Of a DNA stretch of 17,514 bases, positions 6,901 through 15,900 are shown one piece after another (position 1 is the first letter of the stretch; each line of letters begins with the position of its first letter). The notes under the pieces were generated by a model, which saw only the letters and a program-made list of their open reading frames with translations, did no database searches and was not told where the DNA came from. Source of the stretch: CAYRIY01 sp964424335. GTDB lineage: Bacteria > Bacillota > Limnochordia > DTU080 > RSA5. Location of the stretch: assembly GCA_964424335.1 (NCBI GenBank), contig CAYRIY010000080.1, positions 1-17,514 on the forward strand. Reading direction: 5' to 3'. A program made the translations under genes and the position numbers.

Positions 6901-9900
6901 CATCCGTCGACGACGAGGCGCGGGTAAACGCCTCGTCGCTCGAGGTCGCTGCGTCCGCGAACGTCGTCAGTTGGGTGGTGACAGGCGCCTTCAACTTGGC
7001 CGATAGCGCCGGTGTCGGCCTCAGCGTGGCGATCAACGAGGTGACGACCGATACGTCGGCCTTCATCGGCGACAACGACGACTTTTTCGTCGCGGGCTCG
7101 CAACTTGATTTGACCGATGGCGCCGTGACGGCGGATGAAATCGACGTGGTCGCCCGCACCGACGGACGGGTGGAGACGATTTCCGTGGCTGCGGCCGCAG
7201 CGGCGTCAAGCGACCCTGCGGGCGGGCCGGGCATCGCCGACCGTGCCAAAGGCGCGCTCGTGCGGGGCCTCGACAAGCTCAATCTGCAACTCATTGAATA
7301 CGGCCCCCCCAACAAGCCCAACGATCCCAGTTTCGGCGTTGCGGTCTCGGGGAGTTCCGCGGTCAACCTGGTGGGGCTCAAGACGGCGGCCTACACGGAC
7401 GGCTCGACGCTCACCCTCACAGGACCTAATAGCAGGGTCGGGTTCAAGGCAGTCAACAACACCGACATCGGTGCGTTTAGCGGCTCTGCCGCTCTGGTGC
7501 GGGCAAACAACCCAAGCACAAACTTCAGCGCCGGCATCGCCGGAAGTGTTGCCGTAAACCTCCTGGGCAACGAGACCTTGGCCTATGCAAACGATGCGGA
7601 GATTAATGATCCAGCCGACGTTGCGATTCACGCGCTGGCAGGAGGCGAGCAGATCGCGGTCGCCATCGGCCTTGCCGTCAACGCATCGGCCGATCAAAGC
7701 AAGGCGGGGAGCGCAGCGGGATCGGTCTCGGTGAGCGAAACGGCGAACACCGTGTCGGCCTACGCCGCGGGATCGACCATCACCGGGGCGGGGGGCGCGA
7801 GCGACCGGGCGCTCGAGATCGTCGCCTACGACCGCACGCTGCTCGGGACTGGCGGGGGATCGCTGATCGGGGGCGGCAAGGGCGGCTTCGGCGCGGCGAT
7901 CACGTACAGCGATATCGACAACACGATTTCGGCCTACCTGGATGAAACCGTGGTATCGAACATCGATCGCGCAACGATTCACGCGCTTAGTTCGGCGCGC
8001 ATCGCCGCAGGAGGGGCCATGGCCGGCTTTGCGACGGCCGAGAACGGCGGCACGTTGGGTGGCGCGATCGTGATCAGCGAAATCGAGAACACGACTTCGG
8101 CCGAAGTGCGCTCCGGCTCGGACGTGACGGTGACCAATCTCGTCGATGTTACCGCCCGGGATATCGACTCCGACGACTCGAGCGTTGCGGCTTTGGGCGC
8201 TGAGATCGACGGCAAGGACGGCCCCAGCCCCGACGGCCCCACGCTCGACTACGACGGCGCCGCCGTCGGCGCTTCCGAGGCGGGGGGCAGCAGCATCATC
8301 TCCGTTGCCGGCGTGGTGCAGGGAGGCCAAAACAACGTCGGGATCTCGTTCGTGTGGAACTCGATCAACAACGTATTTGAAGCTCGCATCGCAGATTCCA
8401 AGGTGGACGCCGGCGGGGTCGTCAACGTTCATTCGGAGTCGGGCGCGACCATCACCGGGCTTGCCGTCGGCGCCGGTGTGGCGACGGGGCAATTTGCCGG
8501 CGGCGGTTCCATCGTCGTCAACGAGATTGCAAACGATCTGACCGCTGAAGGGGCGTCGACTTCGGGCCACGTCATTTCGGCGGCGACGCTCGATGTGAAG
8601 GCCAAGGATACATCGAGGATCGATTCGCTTGCAGGTCAGGTGACCATCAGTACGGGCAACGCTTCGATCGGCGGAGCGATTGCCCACAACCAAATCGACA
8701 ACACGGTGCGGGCAAAGCTCGCCGGCATCGACATCGACGTGAGCGCGGCGACCAACGTCCATGCGACGAACGACGCCCGGATCCGCACGCTCTCCGTTGC
8801 CGGCGGCGGTTCGAACAGCTTTGCGTTCAACGGCTCGGCATCCTCCTCGCACATTACCAACACCACGGAGGCCGAAATCGTCGAGTCCAAGTCGACGAAC
8901 CAAGGAAACGCGCTGCACGTGTTGGCTGAGGATACGTCGCACATTCAAGCGCTCTCCGGCGGCGCCGCGCTCTCAGGGAGCGCCGCCGTGGGGGCCGCCG
9001 TGGCCGTGAATAGGGTGGCAAACACGACCACGGCGCGCCTGCGCGGCAGCGCCGCCGGCTCGAGCTACGACATCCGCAATCTCCTGGTGGAAAGCGACTC
9101 CGAGGCCACGATCGAAAGCGTTGCCGTCGGCGTAGGCGCAGGCGTGAACGTCGGCGTCGCCGGATCGGTCGCAACCAGTTTTGTCAACAGCGATACGTTG
9201 AGCGCGATCGATTCGGGCGCCAAAGTGGTCGCGCAAGACAATGTCGGCGTGATCGCCGAGAGTGACGACACGATCACGAGTTCTGCCGGCAGCCTCGGTG
9301 TGGGGCTGGCGGCCGCGGGTGTGGGCGCCTCGGTCGCCGTCAACGTGATCGGCGGCGAAACCAAGGCGTTCATCGCCGACGAGTGTTCGCTCGATACGTG
9401 TGCGAGCGTCGGGACGGAGGTAAGCGCCCTAGCCAAGGACGCCGCGCAAACGCTGACCGTAAACACGGGGGCGCTAAGCGCGGACGTCGACCTCGCAAGC
9501 GGCTTGGACCTCACTAAGTACGGGCGCACAGACCTTGCGTCCTTGCGTGAAACGGAGCAAGTGACAGGCCTCGCCGTCAACGCTTCGGCAACGCACAACG
9601 CCGAGAGCGTCGTCGCCAATGTGGCAGGTGGTCAGTATGCGGGCGTTGCCGGCACGGTCCACGTCAACGTCATCGGAGGCAGTACCGAAGCTTTCATCGC
9701 CGGCGCCGACATCAACAAGGCGTCGAGCGGCGCTCCAGGAGCGTCACAGTCCGTCAGTGTGAAGGCGAGCGATCACGCGTACGGAAACGACTTCGTCGGC
9801 ACCTTGGCGATCGGCCCCTTGGGCGCCGGAGTCGGCATCGGCGTCGATACGAGCGTCTTTGAGCGCGACACGCGTGCATACATCGACGGCAGCGATGAGC

Positions 9901-12900
9901 TGCGCGCCGCCGATGCGATTACGATCGACGCCCAGTCGAGCCAAGGCGCCTCGTCGCTCGTTGCAAGCGGCGCGGGCGGCATCGCCGGCGTCGTCGGAAC
10001 GGGCGCTGTTGCCAAGTTCACCAGTACGACCGAGGCGTTCTTGAGGAATTCCGTCGTAACGAGCGGCGATGTCACCGTGAACGCGGCGCACGACAGCAAG
10101 TTTTTTGTTGCTGCCGGTGGAGCGACGGTCGGAATCGCAGGCGTTGCCGCGACGTTTGCGGTCGCACTCGATCAAAGCACGACCCGGGCGTACGTCGAAG
10201 GAGCGGACCTCGAGGAAGCATCGGGCGACGTAGCCGTGCACGCCACAAGCAATTCCGAGATCGAAAGTTGGGGGATCAGCGGCAGCCTAGGCGCTGGCGC
10301 GGGCGTCGTCGGCAACGCGGTGGTCAGCGTCATTGCGAACACGACCGAGTCGTTTGTGCGAAATTCGTGGGTCGGCACGCAGGCAAATCGAGCGCAAAGC
10401 CTCAGCGTGACGGCTCTCGACAAGGTAAGAGTCGAAAGCAAGTCGGGGGCCATAGGCATTGACGTGTCCGGGCTTGGCGCCGGCATCGGACTTGGCGCCG
10501 CGGTCACGTCGGTGAAGAACACGACGTCCGCCTACGTAGACGGCGGTGCGATCTACGTAGCTGAGGATGCGACTATTTCAGCCGATGCCGAGCGCGATCT
10601 CTTCACGATCAGCGCTTCGCTCGGCGCCGGTGGCGTTGGGTTTGGCGGCGCCGCGGCAGTTGTCTTGGTCGGGCGAAAGCTCGAGGGCGACGCCGCAACC
10701 CAGCTTTACGATAATCCCGAGGGCGAAGGCGAGAACGACGGCATCCTTGCCCACGTTGACGGCCTTTCGACAGGAAATCGGCTCACGGCGACAACAGGTG
10801 GGGGCGAGGATGCGCGCAACGTACAGACCGGCCGGGGCATCTCCTCCGACGAACTCGATGCCGTAAACAACGCAGGAAAGGTGGACGTGGCGTCCACGTT
10901 GGAGTCGGAGGCCTTGGAGTCCAAGACCGCGGCCCTGATCGCAGGCAATGCCACGATCCGCGCCGGTGGCGATGTACAGGTGATCGCCACGGAGCGCGTC
11001 CGATCCCTGATCAACTCGGGAGCCGGAGGACTCGGTTTGACCGCAGTAGGAGGCGCCGTCGGCTTTACGAGTCTAACGCACAATGTGTCGGCGAGCGTGT
11101 CGGGCGGCGCATCCATTACTTCCGAAAACGGCGGCATCGAGGTGCGAGCGGAAAGCGGCAGACTCGATCCAAATGAACGTGCCGTAGAAATCGAGAGCTA
11201 CCAGGGCGCTGCCGGATTTTTGGCCCTTGGAGCAGCGGTCGCCGTTGCCGACGTCACGTCCAATGTGACGGCAAGTGCGGCGCGAGGGGCTCGGCTCGAA
11301 GTGCAAACCGGCATGGGCGAAATCGCGATCAAGGCGACGGATCAAACGGATCTAAGCGCGGAAGCATGGGGATTTGGCGCCGGGTTGGCGGCGGCGGGAG
11401 CCGTCATCGCTCGAGGAGACAAAGAGGGCGCGACCGTCGCTTCGGTGGGCGATGCGTCGCTCACCGGACCCGCAACCACGGTCAATCTCGCGAGTGGCCA
11501 GTTGCGTGTGGAAAGCGAGAGAACGGGTGGCGTCCGGGCCTTCACGCTTGCTGGAGGAGGCGGCGTCCTAGCTGGCTCGGGCTCTGACGCACGGGCAAAC
11601 GACAATGGCACGACGTCGGCCTTGCTCGGCAATCACGTCGTGGTCACCGGACCTGCGGCAGCGGTGCGGGTGCAGGCGACCGCGCGACCCGAAGTCGCCG
11701 CTACCGCCACCGGCTACAATGTCGGTGGTGCGAGCGTCGGCGTTTCGATTGCAAGGGCGAAGGCGACGCCCACCGTCAATGCGCTCATTGGTGTGGGCGG
11801 CGCGGTGACGGCCGATCAGCTCAACGTGAGAGCGATCGTCGCACAAGATGGAACGAACCCCACCGCGAAAAGTGATGCGACCGCATCCGTCGGCGGGCTG
11901 ATCGGCGGAACGGGCGCGGAGAGCAAGGCTGAGAGTGTGTCGGTCGTAAACGCGGCCGTCGGTTCCAACCTTTATATCGGCGGCGATGCGACGATCCGAG
12001 CGAGCAACGCCACTGAGCAAAGCGCGATCACGAGCGGCATGCTCGTAGGCATCGCGGCAGGCGGCGCGGCGCTTGCCGAAGCCAAGGCCGACAGCACGAC
12101 GACCGCCCTGATCGGCGACAGCGTCGCGGGCCGGATCGGCGGATCGCTGTCGGTGCAAGCGATCGGCGAGGACGCAACGTACGTCACCGGCGAGCTGGGT
12201 AGCGGCGGCGGCATCACGATCGCCGGTCTTGTGACCGAGACGACAAACAACTCTACGACACGTGCAGAGCTCGGAGGCGGCGGCGCAGGGCCAGATGCCG
12301 ACTGCGATGAGAAGGAGCCTTCGAGCTGCTTCGTCGCTCAAAGCATCGACGTGGACGCGACCCATACGGCGAGGTTTAACGGAGAAGTGGACAGCATTCA
12401 AGCGGCGCTCGCGGGCGGCAGCGGAGCCGTGGCGAGCCACGACGTGGACTCGGCGGTCGATGCGCTCATTCGGGCAGGAGCAAGGCTGCAGACGCTCGAC
12501 TTGGATGTGCTTGCCCAAAATGTAGTCCGCAAAGACTGGTTGAGCAACGACGCGTTCAACGCTCAGTCGGGTTCGGGCGGGCTGGTGGACGTCGCCGCGT
12601 CGCAAAGCCTTTCGGACGTCGTCATGCGGACGAATGCGACAATCGGCGAAAACGCGAGTGTCTTTGTTGTCGGCGATCGTGAGAATCCTGGGCGCACCAA
12701 CCTGTCCGCCATCAACGATATCGTCGCCTACGACAAGACGAAGCTCGACGCCGGGGGCGCCATCGCACTTGCAGGGTCGGTGTCCAAAATCGAAGTGGAC
12801 GCGGATGCGACAGTCCAAATGTCCAAAGGCGCTCAGCTCGATTCGGTCGGTATTGTCAACCTAGCCGCAGCTACAGACGGCACGATTGAAGCGCACACCA

Positions 12901-15900
12901 GCGCCAAAACGTACGGGCTCGCTTCAGCGGCGCAAGGAGAGTCGACCGCTTCTATTGAGACTGAGAACAAGGTGACCATCGAAGACGGGGCAGAAATTCG
13001 CGCCGACGGAAACGTCAACCTGATGGCGGGCGCCAATGCGAGCGGGGCGATCAATCAGATCGAAGCCATCGCCAGGACGGACCTTTTCAACAAGACGGCC
13101 GTCCCCATTGCCAACGATCCTCAGGCTGACGCTTCGATCGATCAGACTAATCTCGTCGAGATCCAGAGCGGGTCACTGGTGCGAAGTCGCAGGGACATCG
13201 CGCTCATCGCCTCCGAAGGCTCGACCACAGCCGACGGCCAGGGGATTGGAAAGGACTTGTACCGTGAGATGGCCGGTGAAGTCGCGAGTGCGTTCAGCAA
13301 CCTCGTCGGTCAGGGCGATGTCTCCCTGGACCTCAAGGGAGGCACGAGCAGCGATGTCGCGTCGACCGGCGTGGTCGTCGACGGCGTTGTTCACGCGGGC
13401 ATTTACAACAAGCAACGGCTCATTCTAGGGATCGCCGGGGAAACGCTGGATGTGCTTGAGCAGACGGACGGCGTCACGTTCTTTGTGACGACCGAAGACC
13501 TCGTGACGAACATGTTCAACCGGTTGGAGCAGCTCATCGCGCTGCGGGCGTCCTATGCAAACCATCCCGACGCCGTAGCGGCTTACGACGCCGAGATCAA
13601 TTTCTTGCGAAATCAACTTCTGCGCCTTGGCTATGCGGAGCAAGACGAATTGGGCAACATCTACCCGGAGACCAGCCTGCAGGTGCAGGTGATCAACGTC
13701 CGCGATGTGAGCGCTCGAGGCGGCGACATTTACGTGCTCGGCGGCTACTTGGCGGGCAGCGGTAGCCTAAAAGCCCCTAACGATACGGAGATCACGATTC
13801 AAAACGCCAGCCCGCTGTTTTTGCGCACCAATAAGCTGACGATCGAAGATGTGGGCGGACACCTTTATTTCAATGATGTGGCGGTCGGGAGCTCGCAGGA
13901 AATCAACAGCCGCAACCGGTTAGGCGCGCCCCAGGCCAACCTGGACGTGGAGGCCCTCGGAAGCTCCGACGCCACACCGCAGATCACGGTGCAAAACACG
14001 TACAATCCACTCAGTTCCGAGGCAATTCCGCCGGATATCGAGTTGACGGGGAATGTGACCAACCGCACCGGCCTTGTGACCATCATCAACAACCACGGCA
14101 GCATCAAGCTGCAAAGCGCCGGCAATCAGGCGGCGCCGAGCATCGTAGCGAATACGGTCGAGATCTTGGCCCCCAACGGCAATATCGAGCAGGAGTACGT
14201 CGACGGCCTGCAGTCCATCGGTGGGGACCCTGCCTCGCTTTGGAGTGACGTCGCGAACCAAGCCGAAGGCGGCAGCGCCACGGTTACAAGCCTCGATGTC
14301 CGCGAGGGCACGGGTTCGTGGATCGCCGGAAACAGCGTTTTCTTGAGCGCCCGGTATCTGAACATCAACGGTACGATTCAAAGCGGCATTCCCGAATGGC
14401 GTGTGACGCTTGGCGCTGACCTTGAAACCCAGATCCAGTCTTTCCGCCAAAGCTGGCATGCGGCGGGACGTCCCAGCATCTCAGGACCGGGTGATCTAGC
14501 GCCGTATCAACTGACCGGTTTCATCGACCCCGACCCGACAAAGCGGGCGCCGGTGGGTGAGATTGCGGCGTACTACAATCCCGAGACCGACCAGATCGTC
14601 CTCGATGCGGTTGAGGTGCAAGGCGGGTATGCCGAGCTGTACGGCGAGATTCTCAACACGGCAGGCGGCAACATCAAGATCATGGACGGCTACGGGCGCA
14701 TCGACGTCGTAAACGAGACAGGCCGAGAGATCATTATCCACGGCCTCGATACCGGAGACAACATAGCGGGGGTCCTGCGGATCACGGACACGTCCAAACG
14801 AGCGGCAAACGGCGCCCCGATCACGACCGTATACGAGCGTATCAATGGACACGTGCGGAGACAAACCTGGGCCGGCGGGGAGCTGTTGTCGACGACCCAA
14901 ACAGGCGATCCCTCACGCCATGCGTTTTACTACCCGACGACGGGGATTCGGTATGTATGGACCAGGGGACAAGATTTCACCGAGACATGGGAAGGCACTG
15001 CCTGGAGGGATAGCTGGTTTGACTTTGTCCCAGGAAGCTCCGGCGATTACAACACGTGGGAAAAGACGGCCGACGGCGACCCGGTCGACTTGCCAGACGG
15101 AGCGTACACGATCGTAGGGGGCAGTTCCAACTATCGGTACACATTTAACGAATATGTCACGGACGGGTTCAAAAAAGTGGGCGACTCGCTCACCTGGAAC
15201 GAATGCAACGATTGGAACGTGTTTGGTTGGTGCGTCGGCAGCCGTACCTATTACGTCAAAGATACTTGGAAACAGGGGACGCAAAAAGTCTACACCCACG
15301 CAGTGCGCGGCGACTTTCCAATCGAGATCGAGTTTATCGGTTACGACGCTGGTGACGAGAATGCCGTCATCAACGTGAAGAGCGACGGCAACGTGATCTT
15401 GGCCGGAGCGGTATCGAACACAGGCGGCAAGGCCAATCTGACGTCCGAGGGGCAGATCCGCCAAATCTCGGATCGAGCGCTCGTCACGGCGCGGGACATT
15501 AACCTTGACGCCCAAAGCGGGATCGGTACCGACCTCGGATCGATCGCCGTCCAGCTGGCTGGCAGTAGCGGCGCCCTGGTGGCAACAACTGCGACGGGCA
15601 GTGTGTTCCTCGAGAGCCCGAGCGGAGAGTTGCGGATCGGCGCCATCGCGACGGGCAACGGCAACGTAAGTCTGTCAGCCGACGGCGACATCGTTCAGTC
15701 CTCGGCGGGAACCCAGGCGGTCGTCACCGGGAATCGTATCGACCTGGTATCGCGTTCCGGCGGCATCGGCACGAACGCCCAACCCCTTAACGTACAGTCC
15801 GGCAGCAATGAACTCGCTGGGGTGAACGCAAGCGCCCTCGGGGACATCGCGCTGCGTCAACCAGACGGCGACTTTCGGCTGATCCAAATCCGCTCGATCG

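Noticed and set aside
7206..8948. A 580-codon minus-strand open frame inside the adhesin gene
   Set aside because: It is antisense to the repeat region, Arg/Val/Asp-rich as expected from the complement of GC-rich codons, matches no family I know, and has no supporting start signals.
5214..12959. Possible CRISPR or DNA tandem array because of the strong periodicity
   Set aside because: The periodicity is in the protein; the DNA units are diverged and lie inside one open frame.
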